Of a DNA stretch of 64,000 nucleotides, positions 1 to 10,769 are shown piece after piece; the first letter of the stretch is position 1; each line of letters opens with the position of its first letter. Source of the stretch: Lepidonotus clava (lineage: Eukaryota; Annelida; Polychaeta; Phyllodocida; Polynoidae); assembly GCA_936440205.1 (NCBI GenBank), contig OW387146.1, positions 25,854,458 to 25,918,457 on the forward strand. The letters run 5' to 3'. The notes beneath the pieces were generated by a model, which saw nothing but the letters and a program-made list of their open reading frames with translations, was not told the DNA's origin and did no database searches. The translations under genes and the position numbers were made by a program.

Positions 1-995
1 GAGCCGGGTTACTTTATGACAATCGGCGATAAGGTTTGATTGCATTTTAGGCCAACACCTGTGTTTACATCTGGAAACCTGAAGTTCATTGGGTCAATTG
101 TCGGTCTGCCTATCATTACATCTGGATATTGAATAAAATTATGTTGTCTTTTTCCTCCTACAGCACAAATGTTTGTTCTGTTCTTTGTCCTCTCTCTGAT
201 ACTGTGCCATATGTGGTGTTTGCAGGAGAATGAAACAAGCCTTACGGGCTTGGAGAGTGTACACATGGCAATGCCAGAAAGACGCACATTCAATCTAGGA
301 TTTATTGCATTCTTTCTCAAAGAATGGATTTTTTAAAATCATTATTCATGACCGAAAAAACAAGATCCTTTTATTATTTGTAAGCTATGTTATTATATCA
401 CTTGTTGTGTTTGTTGGAAATAGCACTATTTGAAGTCCCTATGATAATCGATTCAGCCATATTATGTTCTCAAATGAATTTTTGGACTAGCACTCAATGC
501 AAAATTTAATCATCAAAATCTGTTGATATAGCATTGCAGCGTCAGCCCACGCATAGTTTTCCTAATTTCAGTACTAGAATAACCATTGGACTATAGAACA
601 ATGCTCTAAGAAAGGTTGACTTTTTCTTCCTCTTACACACATATATGAAACATGTAAATCACACCATAGGAATCGTAAATATTTCATTTATCTACAAAGT
701 TAGTGATGTTTGAAAAAAATGCTTTGTTCCATGACTTTTTTTGTCACCCTTTCTTGGTGTGTAGGTCTGTAGTTATGAAATTATTTGCGCTTTGATTATA
801 TTAACTATGTGCTTGTAATTTAACTGATGATACACTAATTCTCTGTGTCATAGATGAACCGAACACGATAATATAATATAATTGCTTTTATTATTTATCA
901 ACAAGTTCATTTTTAAAGTTTCCTATTTCACATAAAGTATAACATGAAGAGAAAATAACATTTAACATAAATATCTGTACACCCCAATTAACTGC
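1..995. other. AT-rich intergenic stretch, no supported gene
   Basis: The left edge of the window is AT-rich and holds no gene I can support. A 103-codon minus-strand frame at 9-320 has no recognisable domain and no clear splice context. If module 1 belongs to a large transposon like the one at 10.8-28.4 kb, this stretch would lie inside it, but no terminal inverted repeat is visible here. Confidence 0.4.
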
Positions 996-2965
996 TTAAG
1001 CTACTGTCCAGGCGGGTGCACCCGGCGGGGGAACAGGTCGGCTGTTGTCGACCTCGTCATTGTACCGCAGGGACATCCTTGTCCCCCCCCGCCGAGCCCG
1101 GCTGTGACGCCGTTCGGCAACCTGTAACTCCCGTTTGATTTCCCGTAGCTCCACACTCTCCCACGGAAGTCGACGTCCCAGTCGGAAGGCGGGCTCATCA
1201 TCGTTCTCGCCACGCTCGTCGTCGGATGTGTAGTCCGCCGTGAGGACCGCGCGTACCCGCTCCTTCTGCTCTTCGGACCAGTCCATCAGTGCCAGACCAG
1301 CCATCCGCCGCTTGATCTTCTGAACAAAGGAAAAACAAAAACAAAAACCATGTAAGTAACCAGCAGACGATTCTAAGCAATGTGTAAGATAAAACAATTG
1401 CTTTATGGCGAATGTTATACAGAAAGATCTACATGGTTCACCCAGGATGAAAAATAAGAGCATAAATTAAGAACAGAAATTAAACAACTGGTTACCTGCG
1501 ACCGATAGTAACGTCCGATTGTCTGGCCCTTAACCTTCTCCTGGGTGCCTAGCCTGGCCACACGCGCTCTGGCCTGTATCGTTTTCCAATAGGCCCTGCA
1601 GCAGACTGCATGAAATACAAAGGCAACGGTTTTAGCATTTATGAAAACCATTTTCATGACAGACCACAATATAATTTAATGTTCATGAAAAGTAGTTAAT
1701 TAGGGATGTCAAGTACGACCTCTAGATAGACCGAAAAACAAATTGTCCTAGCCAACAAAACTGAAAACCCTAAATAGGGTTCCGCCCCAGTCAAAGGTGT
1801 AGTCCCAACCCGCCAATGTAGAACTAGTGTGTTAGAGGTCGACAGGGTATAAGGATATTTGCTACAGTAACAAACCACTATAAAGACTTAAAAGTACAAG
1901 TGTATTATTTTCCACTACTGTTTAACTGAATTACCTTCTATGTCAGAAACATCCAGGCGAGGGGACAACGCCCGGACGTTCTCAAGGAGCTTGGCCGTGA
2001 TGACTCTGTTCTGGGCATCCGCGAACTTGTCACTGTGGGTAGAAGAAGGCATTCATTTCAGCAAAACAAAAAAATAATCAAACAGTTTGCAGATTTCGGT
2101 TCTCACAGTCAAGAAACATGAATCATCTAAGAACAGTTACAACATATATTTACTAGATTCAGGAAACGAAACTGTGATTTACAAATGTAGCACTAAGTGC
2201 CTCCTATCACAGACACATTTTTATTCTCAATTAGTCAGCGATGTTCTGAACAAGTGAGCGACAACTTTGAAACGAAAAAGAATATTTCTAATTTCATATG
2301 TCTGGTCATCTTACCCTAAGTCGGCCTTGTATGGACGTATCTCTTCCACCCTGATAAGCTGTTTGTACGCTTCACGTACCATCGCCTGTGACAAAAGAAA
2401 GTACAAGCTGGCCTTAAGAGCATCCTTCAGAAACCCGTACACATTTTCAATATCCAAAGAAATATCAGAGAAAGGTTGATGTTTTTTTAAAAAAATCCTA
2501 GGAACAAAAATGAGCATGCTTACTCAGGAAATAACTTAATTATTTATTTGTCGAGTACATTACTGTTGCAAAGTCAAAAATAATTTTTAAACTTACACTT
2601 ATTTCTGGATTTGCTTTCCGATAGGCTGCCTTTTCCGCCGGCTGGGCTTGCCGCTGCTGAGCCAACTGCCCCTCGAGCTCTGCCTGCTTCAGGCGGAGGC
2701 TGGCCACCTCTTGTTGCTGCTTCGTCCCTTGGTCACGCAGCACTGTCATCTCCTGGATGAGGGTCTGCAGCAGCCCGCCCTGTTGGTCGTCGCCGACGTC
2801 CGAATCGTCCATCCTGAGGCAAAAAGCAGTCTCACGTACAGGGGTGGCTGGCGAGTCAAAAAGACTTGTACGCGGAAAGACACGTGGGCGGCTGGCCGGA
2901 GTCGACGTCATGGAGGATGAGCCAGAAGAACCCGACTCGGAGGTGAAGGTGTGGCCGGTGTCCAT
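996..2965 (-). CDS. Five-exon gene of unknown function, coiled-coil protein (module 1)
   Basis: I do not recognise this family. Five minus-strand exons are bounded by canonical GT-AG sites: 2597-2965 (start ATG), 2315-2385, 1935-2032, 1496-1605 and 996-1319 (stop); they appear whole and keep frame. The first exon encodes a Ser/Thr-rich acidic head followed by a Gln/Leu-rich heptad-like segment, probably a coiled coil. The later exons encode basic, helical segments rich in Arg/Lys, and the last has an acidic patch and a basic, Pro-rich tail. A TATA-like TACTTAAA on the minus strand near 3061 lies at a suitable distance upstream of the start. It is transcribed away from the small membrane-protein gene at 3872 and sits where the element at 10.8 kb keeps its Ser/Thr/Pro-rich and TNP2-type frames. 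A nucleic-acid-binding role is only a guess from the basic composition. Confidence 0.6.
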
Positions 2966-3060
2966 GTCTAGGATGCTGGTCTGAGAAATGTCTATGGTAG
3001 TTGATGATGTGGCAAGTTTGGAGAAAGAAGAGAAGTGACTAACTATGACGAAGCTCGGGG

Positions 3061-3870
3061 TTTAAGTAGCCAGCCGCCCAGGTGGAAAGAAGTCATTTCG
3101 GCTCCTAAGGTAGCTCTGTCTGGGCCGACTGGTACGCCCAGGGGGCCGGGTGTCGCACAAAGGCTGGACTGATACTTAGTCATCTCCATGAAGCCCTGTA
3201 CACAGATTAGGTGTCGCCGGTAGCGCAACAAAGTGGACTTGCCGCCACGGGTGTGAAACGGCGGCTTGAAGCCTTTGAACATCTGTCGCCCCCTAACAGT
3301 GCGCCACACGTCGCCCAAGATGTAGAGAAGCCCCTTCGCTCCTGAGGTAGCTTGGGCTGGGCTGACTGCTGCGTCCAGGGGCCCGGGTGTCGCACAAGGG
3401 CAGGACTGATACTTAGTCTTCTCCATGAAGCCCTGTACACAGATTAGGTGTCGCCTTTAGCGCAACAGTGAACTTGCCGACACGGGTGTGAAACGGCGGC
3501 TTGAAGCCTTTGAAGATCTGACGCCACTAAGGGTGCACCACACGCGATCCTACCCCAACTACACATGACCTGTGGGCTGGGCAAATGGTTCAGCCGACAG
3601 GGGTCCAAAGGGACTGCTTGGAGTCTTTGAAGATCTATCGCCACTGAGTGTAACCCACGCCGCTCAAGACTTAGAGAAGCCCTGCCGCTCATGAGGTAGT
3701 TTGTGCTCGGGCAGCTGGCCCTGCCCAGACACCACGTAACCTGTGCTGGCTGGGCTTGACCCTGACCATAAATACTGCAGTGCCTCTCCCATCTCGACAT
3801 GTGCTCCTTGCAGCCACCCACACTCACACACAAAACAGACGACTATTTACTTGTCCAGGACTTCAAGAAA
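3061..3870. promoter_or_regulatory. Divergent promoter region between the two module-1 genes
   Basis: This stretch separates two genes transcribed outward. On the minus strand a TATA-like TACTTAAA lies near 3061. On the plus strand CATAAATA lies at 3767-3774, about 100 bp before the ATG at 3872. The space between is filled by the 237-bp tandem repeats listed separately. The placement suggests two core promoters sharing one repeated upstream region. Transcription start sites are inferred. Confidence 0.45.
3085..3740. repeat. Tandem repeat, about 237-bp unit, roughly 2.7 copies
   Basis: The same string GGTGTCGCACAA begins at 3149 and again at 3386, with long matching sequence on both sides (for example CCATGAAGCCCTGTACACAG and GAAACGGCGGCTTGAAGCC). 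A third, more diverged part-copy covers about 3600-3740. The units are GC-rich compared with their surroundings and lie exactly between two divergent promoters. Confidence 0.8.
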
Positions 3871-3871
3871 C

Positions 3872-5041
3872 ATGGACCTCCTTATGGACATCGACAGATT
3901 CCTCAACGAATCGTCAAGGCCGATTCCCAGAGCTGTCATCCCTGCCTCATCCAAGTCAATGGGAAGCGGCCTGGTTGTTACAGCGGTCATCTTCCTTGCT
4001 GCCCTCCATCTGTTGAATCTATGGTGAGGATATACTTAAATAACATTCACACTTAACAATTCGATTAGAACTGTTTTTAATGTGATCATGCTCTTGAGAC
4101 GCACTGGTTTCTCTGCTTTATATAATTTCAAACTGAATCAAAATCATTAATGTTTGTAATAGTTTCCCTATAAAAGAATATGTCAGACTTAGTTCCATAA
4201 CAGAGACGTACATTTTCAGATATTAATCAGATTTCAGAATTGTCCACATTCTCACCGGAAATAATTTTCCAAGTCAATTATTTAACGGACATTGTAGAGC
4301 ATTATAAGCATAATCACGTTTTCCACCTTATATTCATGCCACATAAAATTATCTGCTTCTATGTATTTTGTTGCAAGGATTAAAAATAAAGCGAACTTTT
4401 TATTAAACCTACTCCTACTTAACGTCACCTCAAGGCCTATTCAACAGAAATTCTATGTACAACATTCTCTGTAGGTTGTTTCAAGGAGTTAAAATTATAA
4501 TTGTACTGGATAACTTTATATTCAGACTTGTTCCTGGTTAACGTCACCTCAAGGCCTACTCAAATTAAATTCACTGTATAACATTGAAAATAATGAGACA
4601 TTATTTTGTTTGGATTTCAGTTTATCGTTGTGCAGACGGGTGAACCTCGCCAGACGCCGCCCAGAAGTGAGGGTACGGTGTGTCCTGGTCGTCTACAACC
4701 AGGACGAGACCTTGATGCTGCCTCTCAGCCCCGTCCACTGCGAAGCCAACTTCATCCTCTCAGCCGATTGTCCCAAGATGAGTGCATCGCGACCATCTGT
4801 CATCGCCTCCAGTCTCCGTATGTCGTGGTCCGGTCCGCTGGTACTTTGGGGCCCCGAACTACCATTGACATATGATCTCCCGACCAAGGTCAACATCCCC
4901 CGCAAAGAACGACTACAACTCAACACGTTCCTCCGACGCCGAGACAGCACGATGACCATCTGCCTCAAGTCAACAAACGACAGCACCTGTAGACAGCTGT
5001 GTCCAGCGGTGAATGTGTACAAAAGTAACACTTGGGTTTAG
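3872..5041 (+). CDS. Small one-span membrane protein, companion of envelope (module 1)
   Basis: Two exons with canonical junctions, 3872-4023 and 4621-5041, give about 190 residues and look whole. The first exon encodes a short charged head and one hydrophobic segment (around residues 30-50); the second encodes an Arg-rich stretch and a globular tail ending in NTWV. The tail matches the plus-strand frame at 16819-17361: both share an SGPL motif with WSG before it, a KVNIPR/KVKIPR-type motif, an ERxxLNxF motif and a terminal WV. I know no named family. In both modules the gene sits just before, and converges on, an F-type envelope gene, so the pair behaves as a cassette. One hydrophobic segment and a Cys-containing tail would suit a membrane protein or a partner of the envelope; that role is inference. 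Confidence 0.65.
4405..4565 (+). repeat. Short direct repeat in the intron
   Basis: Two copies of AACGTCACCTCAAGGCCTA with a few flanking matches lie about 120 bp apart inside the intron of the small membrane-protein gene. The function is unknown. Confidence 0.6.
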
Positions 5042-5813
5042 TTTAGAACTAGCTTGTGCAGCCTCAACATGTAAGAGTTCGCATAAATTTTTTTTTTCCT
5101 TAGTGCTAATTAGTATCCGAACTTGATGTACTTGGATTTTACAAATTGACGATTCGGCCGTAATTCTTGACAGTACCGCAGAGTCACTTATTTAGGATTT
5201 TCTTTTATGTTTACACAAAGTGATGTAGCTAGGCCCTTGCGATATATGTATGTATATTAAATTAAACCCTGATTTTTTCTCTTTTCCATTTGCAGACATG
5301 TATTACAAAGTGTTTAAAAAAATTGAGTGAAACAAAAAAAAAAAAACCACTAAAAGTGAATCTTTCACAGTATTTTTTTTTTCTCTTTGATACCAGAAAA
5401 TGGTAGACCATTTTTAAACAGCAAGCAATTCTGTCCTCTGTAGAATAGTTTGGCATTATTATTAATTTTTTTTTTTTACTTTTCTTTGGATGGAACATGT
5501 GATTTTTTTAATTGACTGCAATAGGGACTGTTTTCTGTGTGAGGGAATGTTGTCAGAATTTACATTAATGGAAAAAGATTTTTGTTGTTGTTGTTGTACT
5601 TAAACCACATTCAATAGTAGATTGATCTTCCATGTAGGTGCAACTTATGTTTCAATTTCCTTAAATAGGACCTTTACTGTTTTCCAACAAATGCAAAAAA
5701 TTTACTTTGATGTAACGAGTTAGAAATCGGTCATATATAAATGTCCAAAAATACGTGCTTCAAAGGGCCTGCTCAAGTTTTAATATGATTATGAAAAGGT
5801 TGCTGTCATGTAT
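5042..5813. other. AT-rich spacer between convergent gene ends
   Basis: This is the gap between the 3' ends of the plus-strand companion gene and the minus-strand envelope gene. It holds poly-T and poly-A runs, a short GTT array near 5583-5597 and no coding potential. It should contain both polyadenylation regions. Confidence 0.5.
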
Positions 5814-7676
5814 TCATATGGAGGAATGAGAACCAAAATGCTCACGGTTGTGTTTTTTAGCACGTGCACATAAGATTATAATCAACAACAATGATAAAGG
5901 TGAAACCACAAAGGTCAATACTCGATTTGCCCAATAAGCGTATAAATTGTGACCGAAGTCCACTTGTAAATGGTCCAAATGTTCTCGGTTGAATTCTTTC
6001 TGATGTTGCGTTATTGCCTTTACATACTTCCCAAGGCTGATGTAATTGGAGTGTTCCTTGGCAAGTAAAATTTTCTGACGAGTCTGTATTTCTTCATTCA
6101 GGGAAGAGATCGGTATAGGTTCAGAGTACAGTCGAGCCGGATCTAAAATGTTTGTTAGTGTCATATTCAGGTGTTGCAGACTGGCCATGTTGACTGGATA
6201 CAGAATTTTGGGTCCATGATCTACGTGAACACAGCCATCGGCAGGTGTCCTCACATACCATGTATCTGCTGTGATCAAGCAGCCACAGGGAAAAGTGCGT
6301 ACACAAGATGAACATCCCTTTTGTTGTACGGTCGAAGAATTACATGTGACATTGACAGTTTTAATGTTGGCTAGTAGGAAATGTATACTGTCAATCACAT
6401 GAATCGACCTACTGCTATGTCCCGTTACTAAGCGAAAGTCACACAGAGACTTGACAGCAGTTCGATTAACATTAAATAACGCAGTGAGACACGTATCATT
6501 TTGCAAGTCACGTGTCAAAATATCCATGTAACACCTAGAGCCTGTACAGGCTGCGACTTGTGATGTGTCCGGTGTAGCCATATATTTCTGAGACTCCGAT
6601 ATTATCAAATATTCAGGTATATGAAACAGTTGTGTGTAATGACCATGGAAGGGGAGTCGGAACTTGTTCACCTGATACAAATAAAAACTTTCTCCGTCAA
6701 CGATCAGTGGAACTTTTAAACTCAGTTGTATAATTGTACCGTTTTCCGTTAACCGGGGTTCAGTCAACAATGATATCTCATCATACATTTCACTCACTGT
6801 AGGCAGGCGTATCCCAAGTTCCCTTAGGCGTTGGTGAGGCACGATGGTAGCAGCTGCTTGTAAAACTCTTTTCATCTCTTCTAAATTTATGAAACTTGGC
6901 TTTATGATCTTCTTTCCAAGAGCACGAACGTCAGAAGTTAGCCTAGTTAGTTGAGAATATAGAGCTTCATTTTCCATTTCCATTCGTAGAGTGTCCTGTC
7001 TTAACATGTCGGCTACATGTTTGCGGCGTTTGTAAATATCTAACTGCCTAGATAAATTAAGGAGGAATTCGGTATTTTCCAATACCGACTGCATTTGCAA
7101 CTTCACATTATTTTGTGTGATATTTACCACAGCTTTCAGGGCATTTCCTAGGTATAGAATTTGACGGACATTAGTCTCATCTGCCAGTGCGACACTGTTT
7201 ACAAGGGATTTCAGTCCCTTTAGTTCAGCCACTGTTGCTGTGCCAAACATAAATTCAGAGACCTCACCCACGACTGGTAAAAGACCGTCCGACGAGCGTC
7301 TGGTCCGACTGGTTACATGTGAATTTACATAAAAAATTAATCCAATGTTTAACAGGGTATCCGTGATCATGTCATTGGCTTTTTTCTGCAAGGCCACGAT
7401 ATTCTGGAAATCGGTAATGAACTCCCTACATAGGTCAGGTCGCCGTGTGTTTTTGCTCTGCAAATGTTGGCGACATGAGTTGACGTCGGAAACAATGATG
7501 GGCTTGAGTAATGTTGGCAAGGTAACATGCACAGGCACAATGACGTAGCTGTTCCGAATGAACACAGATTTTATGGGCTTAAATGTTATGCCGTAATTCA
7601 GGAGCATTTTTGCATCGGGCAATGCAAGGTTGCATGTAACTAATATTGAGAACACTATCCACATATAAGACTCCAT
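5814..7676 (-). CDS. F-type envelope fusion glycoprotein fossil (module 1)
   Basis: This is a long open frame for a class I, F-type envelope protein of the baculovirus F / errantivirus Env kind, and it looks whole. The parts in order are: a signal peptide (MESYMWIVFS start), an N-terminal ectodomain, a furin-like RTRR, then the family hallmark GEVSEF-FGTAT just after it, a long helical region rich in Leu/Asn, a cysteine-rich region, and a single membrane span close to the C terminus with a short basic tail. An in-frame Met lies 13 codons further upstream, but a TATAAATA box at 7722-7729 and an initiator-like CTCATTCACG at 7687-7696 place the transcript start after it, so I choose 7676. About a third of residues appear shared with the frame at 17769-19607, which implies old divergence. 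No retroviral gag or pol adjoins it. Confidence 0.75.
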   Translation of the reverse strand: MESYMWIVFSILVTCNLALPDAKMLLNYGITFKPIKSVFIRNSYVIVPVHVTLPTLLKPIIVSDVNSCRQHLQSKNTRRPDLCREFITDFQNIVALQKKANDMITDTLLNIGLIFYVNSHVTSRTRRSSDGLLPVVGEVSEFMFGTATVAELKGLKSLVNSVALADETNVRQILYLGNALKAVVNITQNNVKLQMQSVLENTEFLLNLSRQLDIYKRRKHVADMLRQDTLRMEMENEALYSQLTRLTSDVRALGKKIIKPSFINLEEMKRVLQAAATIVPHQRLRELGIRLPTVSEMYDEISLLTEPRLTENGTIIQLSLKVPLIVDGESFYLYQVNKFRLPFHGHYTQLFHIPEYLIISESQKYMATPDTSQVAACTGSRCYMDILTRDLQNDTCLTALFNVNRTAVKSLCDFRLVTGHSSRSIHVIDSIHFLLANIKTVNVTCNSSTVQQKGCSSCVRTFPCGCLITADTWYVRTPADGCVHVDHGPKILYPVNMASLQHLNMTLTNILDPARLYSEPIPISSLNEEIQTRQKILLAKEHSNYISLGKYVKAITQHQKEFNREHLDHLQVDFGHNLYAYWANRVLTFVVSPLSLLLIIILCARAKKHNREHFGSHSSI

Positions 7677-7686
7677 GGTCAGTCTG

Positions 7687-7729
7687 CGTGAATGAGTATG
7701 AAATGAAAAAGTCACTTCCCTTATTTATA
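7687..7729 (-). promoter_or_regulatory. TATA box and initiator of the module-1 envelope gene
   Basis: On the minus strand TATAAATA (7722-7729) is followed about 30 nt later by CTCATTCACG (7687-7696), the spacing expected of a Pol II core promoter. It decides the start codon of the envelope frame. The gene therefore seems to be transcribed on its own and not as a spliced retroviral subgenomic message. Confidence 0.55.
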
Positions 7730-8949
7730 TGTAAACAGTGGTGCCAAATCAGCTGCAGGTTCGCGTTGGAGGGGAATGCTAGCCTTGCCATCTATGGCAC
7801 GGCGAGTTGTTGCAGAGTTCACAGTTTTCAGTACACCCTTTTGACACTTGAGAAAATGCAACACTGTATACTTCCTGCATTCTACTTATACTTTTGTACA
7901 AGCGAGCTAGCATGGAAAACAAAGCTGTCACCTGTAAAACACTTAATGTCAATGAGCATGTTGACACGCTAGCATGTAGAAAAACAATGCTGCCACCTGT
8001 AAAACACAGCATGTGACTGAGCATCTTAAGCTGACGTGAATAAAAAACAACTCGCACTTAAATCACCCTTGTTTGTGTTTGAATGCCACTCGAAAAAGAA
8101 ACAACAGAGATGGATTAATACAATTATATTACATAAGATAACAACACTTTTGTTCTAAAGAAGTAATGAAAGATACAGTAAAAGATTAAAAAAAAAAAAA
8201 AGGAAAAAAAAATACACACAAAGGATAACCGGACGTCGGCATTAGCGGGTCAACAATACCAATAAGAACAACAATAATCATAATAATATTAATAATAATA
8301 AAAAAGGCATTTCACACCAAAACTTTACATTTAGACACTATTTTGCCTATATATTACCAGGGTTAAGCACACTTGTTAGCGTTATGCCAGCCAAAACTTG
8401 TAAGCCTATAATGGATCTGCATTTCTTAACCTATTTGACAAACATGGAAGGGCATGTAACATTGTTTCAATTTTGACATACACCAAAACGTATCTAGTTA
8501 TTTCTGTCCTTTTTCTTTTTTACAAATACATTCAAAATACTTTTGTGAAAGACAACAGGAAAGGACTTATAATTTGCTTTCTGTCCAGCCAACCATGTCC
8601 TGATTGAAGTTTATTATAACCCCAACTTTTCTTCATCAATTTTCACTTCTGAAAGCGGTAGCCGCGCTGGGGAGTGAAACCACTCTTAACGATCGGAATT
8701 CTTATCCAGACGGTGGGTCGCGTTCCTACATGGGCAGCATTAACGCTTCTTACTGAGTTCTAAAGTATGGCATCGTAGACGCTTACGGGGCGTTTTTTGT
8801 GCTACGCTCCTTCTGCTACAAAGTGCGTTTAGGCCAAGCCCATATGACCATCGCCTGTGCGACCATGGTAAACGGCGTGGGAGTGCGACCTGGACTTGAG
8901 CGCTGTGTAGCGTCAGGCTACGTTGACACTTTGACACTTAAGGAAACGC
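7730..8949. other. Non-coding stretch with simple repeats
   Basis: I see no gene here. Near-duplicate segments containing CACCTGTAAAACAC occur at about 7930 and 7995. A-rich and AAT-type simple repeats cover about 8185-8310. A moderately GC-rich block begins near 8650. Confidence 0.5.
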
Positions 8950-10280
8950 TGTGACATGGTGCGCGCCTTAACTATTTAGGTGGCAGCCCATCATTAAGTA
9001 CCGCCTGGCCTTTAACACTGACGCAAAATAATGGGCTAATTTTGTATTATCATACAATCAGATAAGGTGAAATTCGAGCTGTGACAATTCTTGGTATCAT
9101 TCTAAAGCTAGGACTATGTATAACATGAATCTAGATGAAATGTGTTCCGACTGAACATTCCAAATGATTTAGAATATTAAGAAGGTCCTCCCAAATTTGC
9201 CATAATTTTGAATTTTCCCTGACTTCCATCAGCTTAATTCTAAATAAAATGTCCAATTTACATTTTATTTCAAATCTTTCAATAGGGAGTTTAGAGAATA
9301 AAATTTGGAGTCTAATGATGTGTCATTCATCTATATGCTTATGTGATGTTCTCTGGGGAAACTTGTGGTTTCTTGACAGAGATAATTATATTTTTGACGG
9401 TCTGTGTCCAAATCGTTTGATGCATGAGCGGGAGGGGATTACGTGAACACTCGTCCTAGCCCATGGTGGGGTAGCCTATGGGCTAGTGGTCTCGAATGTC
9501 TTAGAAACATGACCCGCGTAGGGGGTCGCTGGTGGGTGCGGTGTGGTCAGAGGGGGGGCTCACGAAGGGACTAATGGGGCTCTCAAGGCAAGCAGAGACT
9601 CAGCTCTGGCTGAGCTTGTGGTTGGCTTCTCATGCGATACGTCTAACAGGTACCTCGGACGGTCGATCCAGCACTCATGACGGGGACCATGCCCAAAAAT
9701 TAAAAAGGTGGTATCTTGTAGGCTGAGGTCCCATCACTTTATGGTCATACCCGTTAACTTCCTGAGCCTGTACATCAAACCGATTTGTCCCGATTTCCGT
9801 ACGGCCAAGTTCGTCCCTACATGTCTAATTCCTTCTTTTTCTTTTAAGTCCTGATCTTCTAATTTGGCTTAACTTGGGTCTAATTATGCTCTTCTAAGTC
9901 GCTTCGTGTCCATTCCCATGAAGACAGTGAGTTCAAAAGTGGGACTGTTTATTTTTGTGCAATCACTACTATTTATAGCCATAACCTGGCTCCTGATTGG
10001 TTACATAACATCACATGGTCACTTTGACCCTTTACTGAGGTCACTTCCGGTCAATGATACATCATGCATTATGATTCTGTACTTATAAACTCCTGCATGC
10101 ATTTTTGTGCAACTCGTACCGTACGAGTTCGTACCGCACAATCTCGTGTGCTTTGTGATCGTGTCCCAAAGCACAGCTTTACTTATATCTTTAACAGAGA
10201 ACATTACTTGTCTTTTAACCTTTATAATTACTGCACGAACTCATGCTGTAACATTGAATAGATGACTATAATTCATCACA
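8950..10280 (-). mobile_element. Probable solo LTR of a Ty3/gypsy relative (fossil)
   Basis: The right boundary, GAATAG followed shortly by TTCATCACA ending at 10280, matches the terminus of the LTRs at 49.2 and 60.7 kb. Internal order also matches on the minus strand: CCAAT-type GATTGG near 9997, a TATA-like TATTTATAGCC near 9970, an ACTTCCGG site near 10043, and a segment resembling the R/U5 part of the other LTRs. The left end is uncertain; TGTGAC occurs at 8950 and at 9080. No internal coding sequence is present, so a solo LTR is the simplest reading. It is much more diverged than the pair further right. Confidence 0.4.
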
Positions 10281-10769
10281 CTTTTTCAGCAAATGAACAT
10301 AGTCAGAAGGCTGAGGTGAAATTATGAAATATCACCATTTTGCACAGATTTCCACCCTTTTCCACCAATTGGGGAACTGAGCAGCAATTTGAATTGTACT
10401 ATCGAATGTTTGCTTATTACTTGCCTATTTTTTATTGTATCTTATTATACAATTGTCTTTCATTACAATTTAATAGGTTTTCTGATGGGAAAGTATAAAA
10501 ATAATTGCAATCATAACAGTTTGTAAAGGTAACATGTAGCTATACATCATGATAATGTCCAACTGTGTGGTTGTGTCTTACCAAACACAGCATAATTGAC
10601 ATAATATTCGGGCTGCTTTAAGGGGTCAACTGTAGTTGTTTTTTCTTATGCTTATTGGTATCAAAAGGTTAAAATTCAGTTACGTATTAATGTCAGATGC
10701 TGCAGTTACCTTCATTCTATAAAAATCTTATGAATATTAGTCCATAGTTCAGTCAATTATGCTTTGAAA
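10281..10769. other. AT-rich flank of the large transposon
   Basis: No gene or repeat was recognised. The last three bases, AAA (10767-10769), form one copy of the target duplication of the element that starts at 10770. Confidence 0.5.

Noticed and set aside
9-320. 103-codon minus-strand frame at the left edge
   Set aside because: No domain, no codon-bias signal and AT-rich surroundings; it could be a remnant but is not supportable.
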